From NCBI GenBank assembly GCA_002104905.1, contig MCFE01000238.1, positions 55,638-119,637 on the forward strand: a stretch of DNA of 64,000 bases. Reading direction: 5' to 3'. This document shows, piece after piece, positions 25,873 through 38,528 of this stretch. The DNA comes from Basidiobolus meristosporus CBS 931.73 (Eukaryota; Basidiobolomycota; Basidiobolomycetes; Basidiobolales; Basidiobolaceae). The notes under the pieces were generated by a model, which was not told where the DNA came from, did not search any database, and saw only the letters and a list, made by a program, of their open reading frames with translations. A program made the translations under genes and the position numbers. Position 1 is the first letter of the stretch; each line of letters starts with the position of its first letter.

Positions 25873-27447
25873 ATGGTGAACCTTCAAAACAGTTCTTTTT
25901 TTACGCCAACGATATCAAACGAAGTTGGCAGGACAGAGAACGGGACCGTTCCACTGTTGAGATCCTCTCTAGAAACCTGGTCGTCCTTCTCGTCCGATGA
26001 AGAACGGGTATTGAGGTCACCATCGCCGAGTCCAGAATACCTCGAGCAGAAGATCCCCATTGAACGTTGTTCCAGTAATAGCTTGAACCGGGTGAATCAG
26101 CCTAGCAGAGGCCAGGATTCGCGTCGATTAATGCTTGCGCTCAGCTTGTGTTTGGGATTTTTCGTCATCGAGTTGATAGGAGGATTGATTGCTGGCTCGT
26201 TAGCTTTGATGGGGGATGCAGTTCATCTGTTGACAGGTATTAGTTTCTCTGTGAATTGACAGAAATGCTCGATTACTTATCTGCGCCTTCAGATGTGATT
26301 AGTCTTGCGATCTCTCTATCGGCCATCTATCTAGCCAAAAAGCCACCTAATAAGAGTAAGTCTGCCAACATTATTGTCAGAAACTTGGGGTAGCTGATTG
26401 AATATGCCAATCCTAGGGTTTACATACGGCTTCTATCGTGCGGAAGTGCTAGGAGTAATGGCTTCTATCCTAGTACTTTGGACGCTCACCATAGGGTTGA
26501 TATATGAAGCCTCGACAAGAATCAAATCACCCACCAAGATTGAAGGAAAGTCGATGCTGCTTTTTGGATGTTTGGGGCTTTTACTTAATATTGGGTAAGT
26601 CCGTGGAGAGGGGGCTGGCTAGATATATCTACTTTTACACGATATGCTAATCCGGCACCAGGCTGGCGATCACCTTGACCTATGATACAAATGCCAACAA
26701 TTCCGCGAAGATTGAAGACCACCCAGAGCCGTCCTCGGCAAGATATCCGAACAAAAAAGTGATGGCTTTGGTGATTTATTGGACCCTTGACCTGCTGCTA
26801 ACACTCTGTTCATGGGATGCTAGGAAATGAACCTTGCCGTAAGCGCAGCTTTCCTTCATGTGGTCGGTGATCTACTCTTTTCCGTTGGAGTGATATGCTC
26901 CGCTTTGGTGTTGATGTGGGATCCGAGTAAAATGTGGGTCGACCCACTCTGCACTTTTCTCTTTTCTGGAATCGTGTTTTTCACCAGTGGGCGCCTATTC
27001 AAACACAGTGTGGGGATCTTGATGACAGGTGAAGTCCACCGCCTCATGGGGTTGCAATTCCTTACTAAACTGTGTCTAACTTACAGCCGCCCCAGTGGAC
27101 ATCGATACCGACTTATTTAAAGAAAAGCTCCGTAAACTCGACAATATTCGTGGGGTCCATCATCTCCACGGTAGAGCCCTTCAACATTATCCTCTCATGA
27201 GCCATTGCTAACCTCCTTTTTTAAAGTATGGTGCTTAACTTCAAGCAAGGTATTGAGTCCGCACTCGACTGGACCATTCATGATTGTAACTGACCTGGTT
27301 ATTATTTAGTATGTCATGACTCTCCATTTGGAAATTCTGGATCCAAAATGCCACACAACTATACTGGAACAGGTGCAAGAAATTGCGGAGCAATTTGGTA
27401 TACTACCACAGGACCTTACTGTTCAAATGGAACACGTAGCAACGTGA
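25873..27447 (+). CDS. Cation diffusion facilitator (ZnT-type zinc transporter)
   Basis: Eight exons (25873-26236, 26293-26355, 26417-26594, 26662-26758, 26824-27028, 27087-27170, 27227-27249, 27310-27447) encode 383 residues with six predicted helices. A ~75-residue Ser/acidic N-terminus precedes TM1 (LMLALSLCLGFFVIELIGGLIAG). The zinc site is made of H/D pairs in TM2 (HLLTDVISLA) and TM5 (HVVGDLLFSV). RFTYGFYRAEVLG is the family motif between TM2 and TM3. The cytosolic C-terminal domain (VHHLHVWCLTSSKYVMTLHLEI) is the ferredoxin-like dimerisation domain. The TM4-5 loop is short and not His-rich, unlike yeast Zrc1. It probably exports zinc into vacuole or secretory compartments. One intron uses a weak GTGATG donor. 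332 bp of plain spacer separate it from CFAP20. Confidence 0.92.
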
Positions 27448-29870
27448 GATGAAATGGTCTATTTGTTGGAGGGTGGATGATACTACTTGTCAAGAATTAT
27501 TTTATCTGTTTCTATTTCCATTTTTCTCTAAATCGACAACTTCCTTGGTTCATGATACTCATAGACGCAATTGAATTTTAGATATTGGGCCAACCAGAGC
27601 GCTCACTAATCATTTGATGGTTTTGTCAAGAACCCTGTTGCCGCTACATGCGAGGTATAGGAAGGTATCTTGAGCTGCCAAAACTTTGGGGATAGACATC
27701 GATGATATTGGATATTACCATATCAATCCTTAATAAATATATTTTGGCAGTTCATGGACAAATGCTTGGTCCCATGTAATATACGGTCCATTAGAAATGA
27801 TGATGAATGAATCGTCTAAATACTCAACGTGCAACTAAGTGGCTTGAAATGACTTCCATGGCGGATGCGGGCGCCCCCGATATACGGATTGATTCCTTGA
27901 TAGCAACCTCATCCACTTTGCTCTGCAGACACAGTGATAACTTGGAGTGTATCTTAGAATCCGACATATCTAAGAGCCAAGGAGTGGATAATATCTTTTA
28001 CGATCCTGTCCGCAAAGGTAGATGGTGATAATCACCTAATTCCGCAGAAATCACTCTTGGTCTTGTACATACAGGTTTTGTAAAAATCCTCTCACTTCTT
28101 GTATAAACGTTGATACACCGAGCTGTGCCCAAGTGATATAGTAACTAAAGTGCAATAACGCCTAATCTCATCACGCCAAACAGTACATATAAGATAAAGA
28201 GCAAATCGTTCCCTCCACTATATCCGTCTGACTCGGTGTTTGAACCCCGCCGAGGGCGCAACAATGCTCCAATCTGGTAGTACGATAGGGCAGACAGCTA
28301 TTCATTTGCCAGAGATCCTCGCCTCCATCTATTAAGAGCAAACACAGTGGCTTGAACTCACTACCAAAAATGTACCTTTCAGTGCTTGATTGGATCAGAT
28401 ATGTTGCTCAGAAGAAAATCGAGCTCACCACAGATCTAAGCTTGAAGGTTTCATACATGAAATCGTCTAAATAAATGACTCGCTTTGCGGGAGAAAATCT
28501 CTGCTGCCCAAGTGAACGGTGTATCAAGTATCACCCAACCTCCATATTCGAAAATGTGCCGGCGTACCCAGGGAGTCCTGACGAAAATCGCGACGCCATA
28601 TGACTATATATTGCTACTGGCTGAAGTGGATTACTGGTGGGACATGGTCACCTCAATGGTTGGGCTAATCACTTTTCATTCGAAATTCGATCTCTCATTA
28701 CATCATTGCTCATTAAGAAGCAAATTCTGAAATACAAGCGGCATAAGAATAAAGCGAATATACACTCGGCCCATCCAAATTGGAATCTTGGGCATACTTT
28801 GCAGTAGATCCGTCACGTAGGCATGATGATGGATATCTATTAATCCACCGCTTATAGAATGTGGTCTCATATTGGATGGCCCAAATGAACAATCATTCAA
28901 GGACTGGGCGCAGGACGTTCAAGTGAATCATATCTATGGATTTGCAATGACGGTGGGTAAATTAAAATTGGCTATAGTGCGAATATTTCGCTCTAAATGG
29001 ATATTCTTGTGGAGGACGTGATTTGGATCTCATGGCTGTAAATGATTTCTCATGATTTTCCCCGCTAAATATCGACCAACAAGATTATAAGTAATATATA
29101 GAACTCGCGGCACCTCGATCATTTTATCCGAGTCAACTTTCATTGAATCCCATGTTACCCGGTTTTGCCAAGTACCAATCCACAAATCGGATTGTTCCAA
29201 ACCAGTGTTACTCATTGTTCAGTTCAGTCCTGTAGGCTACTCTTTCACTACTTGAATTGTGCAAAAGAACTTCTTCTATTTGTGATATCATACCCCACGG
29301 AGGCGCTTGACAACTGAGCATTTTAATCTATGCGAATCTGGCAAAACAGCAGCTAGCAATCAATGAACGCACTTGTCACTAGTTGTGCTCTGCTTAGCAT
29401 CATCTCTATCACGTTGACAAACACAAGGGCGCTATGATGCTTGGTGCTGATCAGGCGACGGCGAAATGTCTTAGTTGTTTTGTTTCTGCCCTCAGCTTGG
29501 TGCATGGAGCCGGCTGAGGAGGGACTCGATGTTTCTGCTGCGACCGCCTCCAAGATATATAAATGAATAAATTTCAATATGTAGCGCTGCGATCCGTCAT
29601 TGGTCACAAGCGTATGATCTAGATAAATTTCAATCAACACCTACCACTTGGGTTAGTTCTGGAATTGAAGGGGAAGGTATCAAATGAGTTGTGCACCTGT
29701 TCCTAAACTGGTTGGCACCAAGTTGCCCAACTTGATAATAGAATTCGATGGTGTACAAACAGGTCATGAAAGTCCATTCTAAACTGGGGGTGCCGAAATT
29801 TGATTTCTATATAAGAGGACACTCTTGGTGCTAATCTTATCTTGCTATACCAACTTTCATACATTGTCAA
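27448..29870. other. Long intergenic region
   Basis: 2.4 kb without recognisable coding sequence, tRNA or repeat. Several short frames (27807-28028, 28485-28730, 29353-29640) lack motifs or splice continuations. Confidence 0.45.
29808..29815 (+). promoter_or_regulatory. TATA box of family X copy 1
   Basis: TATATAAG 56 bp before the start codon at 29871, in a conventional position for TATA-driven transcription with a short leader. Confidence 0.5.
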
Positions 29871-30551
29871 ATGCGTCGTCCTTCTATCAAGCGCTCTGCT
29901 TCAGTCACAGACCAATATTCCGAAGACGCAGTGTACAAGGTACTTGAGTATGCCGACTATAAAACTTTGACGTCGGTCATGGGAAACTACAAGGAGTGCC
30001 GGGACATGGTTGGTACAATTGTTGAGCGTCGCCTGAGACGACATCACCTTCTACTTGTCGTTCACCAGGATGTGAGTGAGAAGGCCACCTTTAAGTTCGA
30101 GTTTTCCTCCTTTGACACCAGTTCTGGGGTTGCTACTTTCCGAGCCATCCCTGCTGTGGCCCAGTTTCAGCGAAGCCATTCAGTAAAACCCACCATTTCA
30201 CAAATTTTCATCGGCAATGACCAACACAACGTTCTCTCGAGGCCCGTTGCACTTAATATCGGTCGCATTGATATACGAAGTGTATCGAGTAAATCTGACT
30301 GGACTTTCATTTACGAGACCGAATGCAATACCGCTTATCGTGACGAAGATCGCATTGTAGTCCCTATAAGCTTTGAGTGTCGTTTGGATTTCTTTATGCC
30401 TTCCACTCCTACCTCACCGACCAAGAAGGTTGCCGGGCTGTTCCGACGCAATTCGTGGAAAAAGGAGCTACTTCAACAGTACGAAGATATGCACCATCGT
30501 TTGAGTACAAACCCAAAAATAGGCCGTGACGAACCACTAATTTGCCTGTAA
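29871..30551 (+). CDS. Family X protein, copy 1 (unrecognised)
   Basis: Single exon, 226 residues, no known domain recognised. It is clearly homologous to the protein at 48776: both have an N-terminal helical segment (YSEDAVYKVLEYADYKTLTS), the pattern ERRLRRHHLLL, a beta-rich middle (FKFEFSSFDTSSGVATF), then DWTFIYE, DEDRIVVPISFECRLDF, and a basic C-terminal FRRNSWKKELLQQYEDM. The N-terminal third could be a degenerate F-box- or BTB-like adaptor helix bundle, but that is a guess. An N-terminal RRPSIKRSAS offers kinase-like sites. A TATA box at 29808 supports expression. The conservation of specific motifs between the two diverged copies indicates selection on protein sequence. Confidence 0.75.
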   Translation: MRRPSIKRSASVTDQYSEDAVYKVLEYADYKTLTSVMGNYKECRDMVGTIVERRLRRHHLLLVVHQDVSEKATFKFEFSSFDTSSGVATFRAIPAVAQFQRSHSVKPTISQIFIGNDQHNVLSRPVALNIGRIDIRSVSSKSDWTFIYETECNTAYRDEDRIVVPISFECRLDFFMPSTPTSPTKKVAGLFRRNSWKKELLQQYEDMHHRLSTNPKIGRDEPLICL

Positions 30552-32297
30552 TATCAACCTTCTAAATTATGGATGTATATTTGTGTACAGACCGCACGTT
30601 GGTCAAGGCATACTCAAGCTTGACATGTAACATAACATTAAATGGCTGTGTCGAAATGGAGCCTTTTTGGAATCTTGGTAGCGAAATAAACCATACGTTA
30701 CTCAGGGTATATTGATAGTTACTCAGATGACAACTTCCCTATACGTATGTGAAACGACTCTTCAAAATATCAGTGGTATTCCATTACTGATTTAGAGTCC
30801 TGAGTACAGGATTGGCTGGTGCGTCTGGGTGTTGCATCGATTCACAGATGCCTAGTTGTTCTTGCATGCCTAAGTCGTCTATAGTAAAACTACCAAAGTA
30901 TCGTCTGATGAGGCTATCTCCACGCGACTCATGAAAATGTGAATTCATGGCAAAGGTGCATAACTATATCATGAAATTATGCAAGGTAACAAACACTAAC
31001 TCAATATACAAATGCCCAAGCGTAGTGTTACTAATTATCGATGACATGCACCTCCTCAGCGATGCTTTGCAGCGAGTTACAAGGCACGCGATTAATCTGT
31101 TTGCCAGAAAAGTCATTTCGGAGCACCCTAGCCTCAGCCTATATCATATCTTTAGTTTGGTGATCCACAAGAGATCTACTGAAAACATTTCGGCGGCATG
31201 AATACTAATTTGCACCGCCAGTACTAGTTAAAGCTTTACAACGACCAATTATGCATAAGAATTTGAAGCAATTGCGATTGAACTAATACTCATATGTGTG
31301 GGGTTGAAGGAGGCACCGGACCAATTTTTTCTAAAAATAAAGATCTTGAAGACCCCGATATTTGATCCAAGTATTGATTCTAGGGCACGCTCTATCTTTA
31401 ACATAAGTTCGGCAAGGTGGGAAGAACCGAGTGTAAGTAGAGTTCTGAATGAGTCGCTCCAGATATCCTGAATTATGCATGATGGCCCCAGTACAAAGCA
31501 TTGTTCTTCAATGAGAACCCCGTACAACGAGGGGTTCAGCTGTGCTGAATGTGGAGTTGGAAATCTAGTTCATGTCAAATTTTTGCTCACAGGACATGGT
31601 GTACTCAGAATCTACATCGAAGAATCTATACTGAATCGAAATCTCAAAGAGAACCCGATTGAAGCGGAAATATTATTCTCATATGTAGTATTCTTAATAC
31701 AGTCTGATGGTGTAACTCCCTCAACCCCATGAACATCTTGTTTCGGGAAAAAGAATATGGGAATTATCAAGCATGGCGATGGGTTTGGATAGTTTTACAT
31801 GAGAGCGCAGCAGCCTTACATCTGTACGAATGAAGGAAGTTTATTGGCATATGAGGATAGAGGAGCGTGGTTTATGGTTATTTATACAACACTATATCGG
31901 ACATTGTTATTAAGTCTTCGAGGCTGCGAAGACAAATCATTTAATTGGAACTGGAGACCATTTGTATGTATTGTAAATAGCTGCATATTTATTAAGTTAG
32001 AATTGATAATTGGATAGTATTCCATTATTGTCTATACTTGATATTCAACACTCGATTGGCGATGGCATGAGAACATAGGCCCAATCTAGTGCTTTCTACA
32101 ATCAATTCCAACTTTCGCCGGCAAAATTTGGAGGATTGCTTGGCTGGCCTCAGGTGTTCGGTGAGGATGGGATTCACTCTATACTGGAGTTGTCATATGT
32201 GACAGGTAAGGTATTGACAATGAGTGGTGAATAATTACAATATATGTGCGAAGAATATGCACAGCAAAAGGATTGCTGGGGGCTACTGGTGTGTGTA
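30552..32297. other. Intergenic, no gene recognised
   Basis: 1.7 kb. Frames at 30947-31201, 31249-31527 and 31475-31732 are short and overlap on opposite strands. No motif found. Confidence 0.45.
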
Positions 32298-32978
32298 TTA
32301 CACCTGGCTACCACACAGTTCATAAGCCGGCGTGCGCCCTAGGACGTCATCTCTTGTTACTTCAGCTGCTTGTAGGATTCGATCACGTAGATTGCGAGGA
32401 ACACGCATGTCTTTGGCTGCTTTCATAAGATTCTTCATGACGGCATCAAAATGTGCGTCGGTCAGGTCAAGAAGTCGCTTGTGAGCTGATCGCATCTTTC
32501 GCATGTTGATAGGCTTGCCTCCCAGCAAGTGAACCAAGAACACTGTCTGCATACGTTGCAGCCTCTCGATATTGATGCCATGGAAGAACGCCCGGGTCTT
32601 CTTATCAGTAAGGTTATAATGGTAGAACCGCTCGACGATCTGTTCAACTCGGTCCTCACCCAATATTTCCAGTATTGTTGGCTCGCCATCTTTCCTATAT
32701 TCTGGCTGCATCTCCATTATGTTTCCAATAGGATGTGCAAAAGGACATCCACCTGCAGTGCTCTGCTGGTCGGAATAGCCTGAATCGGCTCTGCGGGAAG
32801 AGGCCAGATACGTGGAGTATTTGTACTTCTTATCATTACAGCTCGCCGTATCAATACCGGCAGTTTTTTCTGAGGGTGAAGACTTTCTAGTGAGACTGTC
32901 ACGAGAGCGAAAACTCTTGTGTAAAGAGCTAATAGAGGGGGATCTTTTGTAACCAAAAACGCTAGAGAGAAAGTCCAT
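32298..32978 (-). CDS. Truncated (2/2) haemoglobin with N-terminal extension
   Basis: Single exon, 226 residues from the ATG at 32978. The last ~130 residues are a group I-like 2/2 globin: TILEILGEDRVEQIVERFYHY (helices A-B with Phe118-Tyr119 at B9-B10), the AFFHGINIERLQRMQTVFLVH segment and SAHKRLLDLTDAHFDAVMKNL with the proximal haem-ligand His166. Such globins bind O2 or NO and act in NO detoxification or oxygen sensing. The first ~95 residues are Ser/Arg-rich and disordered, and contain a Cys-Pro motif in GGCPFAHP. An in-frame ATG at 33134 would lie upstream of the TATA box at 33038-33046, so 32978 is preferred. Confidence 0.85.
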   Translation of the reverse strand: MDFLSSVFGYKRSPSISSLHKSFRSRDSLTRKSSPSEKTAGIDTASCNDKKYKYSTYLASSRRADSGYSDQQSTAGGCPFAHPIGNIMEMQPEYRKDGEPTILEILGEDRVEQIVERFYHYNLTDKKTRAFFHGINIERLQRMQTVFLVHLLGGKPINMRKMRSAHKRLLDLTDAHFDAVMKNLMKAAKDMRVPRNLRDRILQAAEVTRDDVLGRTPAYELCGSQV

Positions 32979-33037
32979 GTTATTGCGATTTTCTATGAAG
33001 ATATGTCCGAGTTGTCCTAACCGACACCTGGTCTGGG

Positions 33038-33046
33038 TTTTATATA
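33038..33046 (-). promoter_or_regulatory. TATA box of the truncated globin gene
   Basis: TATATAAAA on the minus strand, 60 bp upstream of the chosen globin ATG. It decides between two in-frame starts. Confidence 0.5.
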
Positions 33047-34777
33047 CAGGGATTAGCGCCCTCTCAGATTCTAAAACCTTCGCTCGAAATCGCACAGTCT
33101 GGGCTTTCAAAGAGCCTTGGTATGGATTGTTCATTGTACTTCACCTGTGCTACCCCATATTACATTTCTTCAACAACCTCCTATTTTTAGTATTCCGTTT
33201 TACCATGAGCCATAACCTAATTGATAACCGATGCCCGAAATGGCCACCTGGCTATTTACTACCTTTCTTGTACATGCTCCTCCGACAGAGCTATCAAGTA
33301 GAATTAAATAGTACTATGGTCCTGGAGTCTGCATCCAAATCAGAAGAGCCTTTGAGAGATTTATGACGTCAATCCAAACCGCGAGCCTGGGCCTTAGCAA
33401 CTGAAACAAGGTTAAGACGATCATGGCAACTTCAGACGCATGGGAAATAATCAATTAGGCGCACGGAGTTACTTCACAGTGGCGGCCATGGCACATAATG
33501 CAGTCCCAAATGCACATTATCACGGTGGAATTCACCCGAGCCATCAGGTAAAGTAAAGGGCCGAGGATGTGCCTAATCGCCCGGTTTGGGCTCCATATCA
33601 AACATGTGGAGGGATGTTTTGCCAAGGGCCGCTGAATGGAGCGAGCCTTGGTTGCTTGGCTTTTTCAGTGGCCATCGCTAGCCAAAGAGGGCTTATCCAT
33701 CAGTAGGATGATCGTCCTGATTAACGTTACTTACGCAATTGATCTTTGTCGTATCACAGTCCAATGGGTGCTATTTCAAACCACGCCAGTGTGAGGCGAT
33801 GGCACAAAAGGAGTGTTTGTCATTAGCCTCAACCTAGATTCTGCTCTGCGCTTCAGCAAAACTGGTGTCCAAACTTGTTTGTAGGATAAAGACTGAAATC
33901 TAGGCAGTTATACCAGATGGGAGTTGCGGTTTTTACATCACTACCGATTTGTGTCTCACATGGGACTGAAGGCTTAGTAGATATCGTATGGAAGAGACAA
34001 AATCCGAAGTACTTGGCTTCACGTGGGCAGCTTGGTGGGTACGGTGTGCAACCCCTTGCGTCTTTTAGTTTGGTTTGACGTTTTTTCTACTCTACGATGT
34101 AAGATGGAATCGATTCAGATAACCTGTCTGCATCGACTAGCTTTCAGATACTTGTGAATATTTGGGCAATCTGCCCAAGTGAAGGTCTAGAATCGTTGGA
34201 TTGCTACAAGTACTTGTCTAATTCATTTAGGTAACCAAGTTGGTTGGATTTGGCTGCTGGCTATTAGTATGGCTCAGCCCACGGCGAGTGCTTCTACATT
34301 GCGTTTGTTCGACTAATTACCTATCCATTGCACAGGGTGCGTACATGCGCACTTTCGAAATCCGACCTTCCCAAGTATATGGGTGCTGATCTGGCGCTTC
34401 AACAGCTGCTTCCTTGATGGTTGCGAGCGGGCAGTGGTCCAATATAGAGGAGTAGGTTGACCATTAATCGACATAACTGCACACCACCTGAACGTGTCAA
34501 CATGAATCACTTCTGTCGAATGACCCGTACACCTGATGCTTCATCTAGTTGATATAGCTAGTCGAACTGCTTGGATACATCTTGATTTGCCATATCTTGT
34601 CCGCTAGTGATATGCTGGGCATGATGGAAATGTTGAACACGTGGAAATTCTTTGAGAATTTAGTGTCATCTCATTGCACATAAATCGGATGATGAGCACG
34701 CGATGAACACCAGATTTATTCATATCAAGGAGTTGGCAGTGAGTCATGGATTGATCAAGCACCCGATTATCACCCAT
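33047..34777. other. Intergenic, no gene recognised
   Basis: 1.7 kb upstream of the globin gene and downstream of HEL2. No coding frame with motifs, no RNA gene recognised. Confidence 0.45.
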
Positions 34778-37266
34778 TCACCCATAATAGAGTAACACTT
34801 GCTTTCCTTTTTTCTTCCTATCGCCAGAAACAGTGATATCCGCCACTTGGTCACTAGGGGCTTCCTTCTGCTTCCCCCAGGCGCTTTCCACTTTTCCACC
34901 TCTGTTCGATAGTCCCGGAATTTTCGGGCGTTTAGGTGCTTCCGGGAGCGAAGGGAAATGTTCCATCGGGCTTTTCGCTTTTGGTGGAGCTGGTGATACC
35001 AAATGTGGCACAGCTTTTCCTGACCAAGGTGTGGTCGAACCGGAATTGGCTGATGGTCTCGGTGCTGCAGAAGCTGATGGACGTGAGGCTGGTGGGTTAT
35101 TGACTATGGTGGGAGTTTGTTTGGGGGCGGGTGGAGCCCGATTCCGAGTTTTCGCTTTGCTGCTGCCACCAAGTTGTCCAGCTTTTGCTTGTTTGGGCTT
35201 AATAACTAATACGCGCCTAGCTGCACCATCCGAGGCGGATGGATCATTCGATGCTTTGCTGGTCTCTAAAATAGGGAAATCCTGGTTATCCTGTGAGACA
35301 TTTGTGAGTAAAACGGCGGAGAGTAATCTTCAATTGAGCTCATATACCTGGATTTTGCGATCATGCCAGGCCGATAACAGCTCTTGCTTTTTCCTCTCGA
35401 TATCTAGCAGGCCTGCGACTCCATTGATGATTTTACCAGTAATCGGAAGATGATCTTTGGTTACTGGGACTAGTCGTTGAATGGCATCGATATACTGTGA
35501 AACGGCGATTCGATTGCTCCGATACGAGGCAGTTAGCTGCTTGAAATTGGTGACTCGCTCGTCGTTTCCTCCCAAGTATCCTGTCAGTCGGTTCAGAAAT
35601 GAGGCGTGATTACTGGTGGCAAGGGCAGATTTAGTGGAAGTCTCAACAAGTCATAATGCCATAATGCCTAACCTCAATATCTCCTTGTTCGTGGGGGTGG
35701 AAGTCTTCGCCGCTGGTGGTTTGCTACTGGGTTGGCTAGGTGCTATCAGGCTTTGATTTTCAGCTCTAGAGGGCTCGTTGGCTGTCTGCGCATCACTGCT
35801 TGAGGTGGAGGGAGCTTCATCCGTTAGCGTGCTGCCAAACTCTGGTGGGGGATTTAATCTCCCCTTTAGCTTGCCTCTCCTGGAATCCTTATTATGGCTG
35901 GCTGGCTTGGACCCTGTGTCTTTAGAGCCTGAAGGTTGCTCCTTCCGGTTCTGACGGCTCTCCTTCATTTTTGAAAAGTTTTGGGTGAGTTTGCATTGCC
36001 ATGGGGATTCGTTACTCTGCGTGAGCATACCTGACGGCCACCTGCACTACGACTGTGGCTTCTATTATTATCCCGATAAGAGAAATTGACCTCAATCTGT
36101 CTGACCTGCTTTAGATGAGCTCTCTGGTTAGCGGAGCCTCGGTGTTCTTCAACCTTGATTGAAATATATATTATTTTTCGAACGGGAATCAACGAGTGGT
36201 TTGCGTTTAGCCATTACCAGATGAGCTTTGAGATCAATATCCGACTGGAAGACCACGAATTTCTTGTTCAAACATTCTTGGTACGTACACAGGAAGTGAT
36301 CATTCAAGAAATGCTGCTCCAACGTTCCATAACTAGCATAGTAATCATGTCGACCAGAGCCATTACGAATACAAATGTGGCATTGCTCATGCTTATCGCG
36401 ACAGTGCTCGAAAAGTTGATCGCCATCGTAGAAATGGATGCTACAGAACTGACATTCCGGATGCCCCTTAAAGCCAGTAGTCTTGGTGGAGTTCTTAGAA
36501 TCCCCGACTGTCATGTGCCTTTGGAGCTGCGCGTGTGTGAATACAGTGTGCTCGTGGGAAAACACCTTCTTGTGTTTGACACAAATCTCGCTAGATAGGT
36601 TTCAGGGATGTTAGTGAAATCTCAATATTCTCAGGCTTGCTAAGGGTAACCAACCATAAGGATCGCTGGTGCACAGTATTAACATGCTCTTCAAGTCCAG
36701 CCCAGCTATTCTCGGAGTGGAAATCACATTTTTTATCTGGGCAATTGATACGTAGGATAGTTTGGATTTCATCGTGCAGCTTTTGTGTATCAAAATACAC
36801 CGAGGCAACCGTATCTTGAGCTGGTAACTCCTTCAAAACGAACTGTTCAAAAAGTTTCTCCGGATCTCTAGTGAATACCACAGATTTAAGCTCAGTCTAT
36901 ACTGTTGTGGTTAGATACTGCACCATTTGACTTGGGTAGAATATCTTCTTGATATATTACCTTACAATATCCGCAAGTTTTATTTCTATAAAGAACTCTC
37001 AGGCGTAAGGAGCACAAGTGACACGTCCGGTGATTACACACGCCGACTGAGTAGCATGAAATCGGCTCAGTACAAATGAAGCAGTGCTCAACTTGATTGT
37101 TTTCAGCCTCAGGGGTATCTGCCTTGGGTGGTTTAGACGGTTCAATTCTATATTCTTTTTTGGGTCTTGCACTGTGGCTAAGTCTGTTCGACTGAGGCTG
37201 CGTACTGTCTCCCTCGCTAGGGCTTTGTTTAACCTCACTGCTCACTTCGTGGTGTTGAATCGACAT
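34778..37266 (-). CDS. HEL2: E3 ubiquitin ligase Hel2/ZNF598 (ribosome quality control)
   Basis: Seven exons (36961-37266, 36655-36896, 36218-36590, 36031-36153, 35673-35962, 35348-35612, 34778-35290; introns 57-68 nt) give 703 residues. The N-terminal RING reads CFICTEPI, CNHRTCHLCSLRLR, CGYCK, continuing TELKSVVFT as in Hel2. A string of C2H2-type fingers follows (CPDKKCDFHSE...H, CEICVKHKKVFSHEHTVF, CQFCSIHFYDGDQLFEHCRDKH, CHIC). A conserved AHL.EEHRG step, a basic linker, a helical domain (RLTGYLGGNDERVTNFKQL) and a Pro/Ser/Lys-rich tail complete it. Hel2/ZNF598 senses collided ribosomes and ubiquitinates small-subunit proteins. The real ATG is at 37266. The length lies between yeast (639) and human (904). 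I consider the identification firm. Confidence 0.93.
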
Positions 37267-38528
37267 GGTCAACGGCTAGAGAATCGAAGTTGAAGGCAGC
37301 CTAGAGCTGAAGTGCAAACCCAGGATTTTTTTGCACAAAATTGGCCTATTTAGACGATAGCTGATATACTCCAACCTATTAAGATAAGATTTTAGTCCGT
37401 ATTTGGGTCAATATTTGGTAGTTACCAGATTAGGGAAAGCTAACTTACTTGCAAAAAATCGCTTAGCCAATTAAATCGGAGTCAAGAGTTTAGCAAAGAT
37501 GATGGGTATTCAATGTAACTCCTGCGAAGACCACACAGGAGTCTTAGAGTCTTCTCTGGATGAAGTATGGCATCGTAGCTGCCAATGACTAAATTCATAT
37601 GTCCTGGATACAGGTTGAGTGTATTTTGATAGAACATTGGATAGGGTTAGGGTATGGGTATGGGCGGGACAATGATTCAAAGGATTGTTTAACAAGTTGC
37701 ATACACACACAGCCTATAGGAATTTCGTTTAGATTCAGCAGGCTCTATATTTGGAATTACGTTCAGTAATCATGTTCCTGAAGTCATGAACGCATCAATC
37801 AATTGCAAAATCAAGATTAAGCAACCACTTGCCAATGATAGCTTCGTCGGTACAGAACGTCGCGTTCCGCCAGAATCCATAGTTTCAGAAGCGCAATAAA
37901 CTCGTAAAAGCCGTCAGAATAAAAGACGCATGTCTTTGAAAACGCCCTTGAGGGGAAAAGAACGCACTTCAAGACTCAGTATCTATAGACTTCCATTAAC
38001 ACCTGTAGAGCTCTCTGAATCTGCTAGTAGCCTTAATTTGATGCGGGAAATTCCTAGTATACAGCCTCGGATAGTGCCAACTCTTGCTTAAAAAAGTGGA
38101 TAACAAATTCGCTACATTCCTGATGCATCCTCCAATGGTCGTCAGCAGATTAATGAATATTCCACTTGAAATTGATATCTAACCGAAATTAGCAGGAGCT
38201 TGGGCTGTAGATTGACAGTTAAGCCTATTGGAAATTCTTTGATAAAACGGATATTGACAATCCCCTGCAAATACGTCAGGATCAATTAAAATAGCCAAAT
38301 AGGAAACCGATTGGCCTGCCCAACGTCCAACTTGGACTTGGGGATTCGGAAGTCCCATAATAATAAACACCAAGGTGCAAATTCTTTTATACTTATACTA
38401 GTTACTTCTATCAACATTCTGCTTGTATAATAGTTATCTTGTCCACACTATACATATTCCTCAATATTACGTTGTTAGAGACTGTATTCTCCCTTTCAGT
38501 CTAGTTTATTACCTAGTGAGTACACTTC
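37267..38528. other. Divergent intergenic region
   Basis: 1.26 kb between HEL2 and the F-box/LRR gene. It contains an isolated telomere-like TAGGGTTAGGG near 37642. No gene seen. Confidence 0.5.

Noticed and set aside
28195-28275. tRNA-like B box (GGGTTCAAAC on the minus strand)
   Set aside because: Flanks do not fold into acceptor, D and anticodon arms; the surrounding CTCGG/CCGAG stem encloses too large a loop for a T arm.
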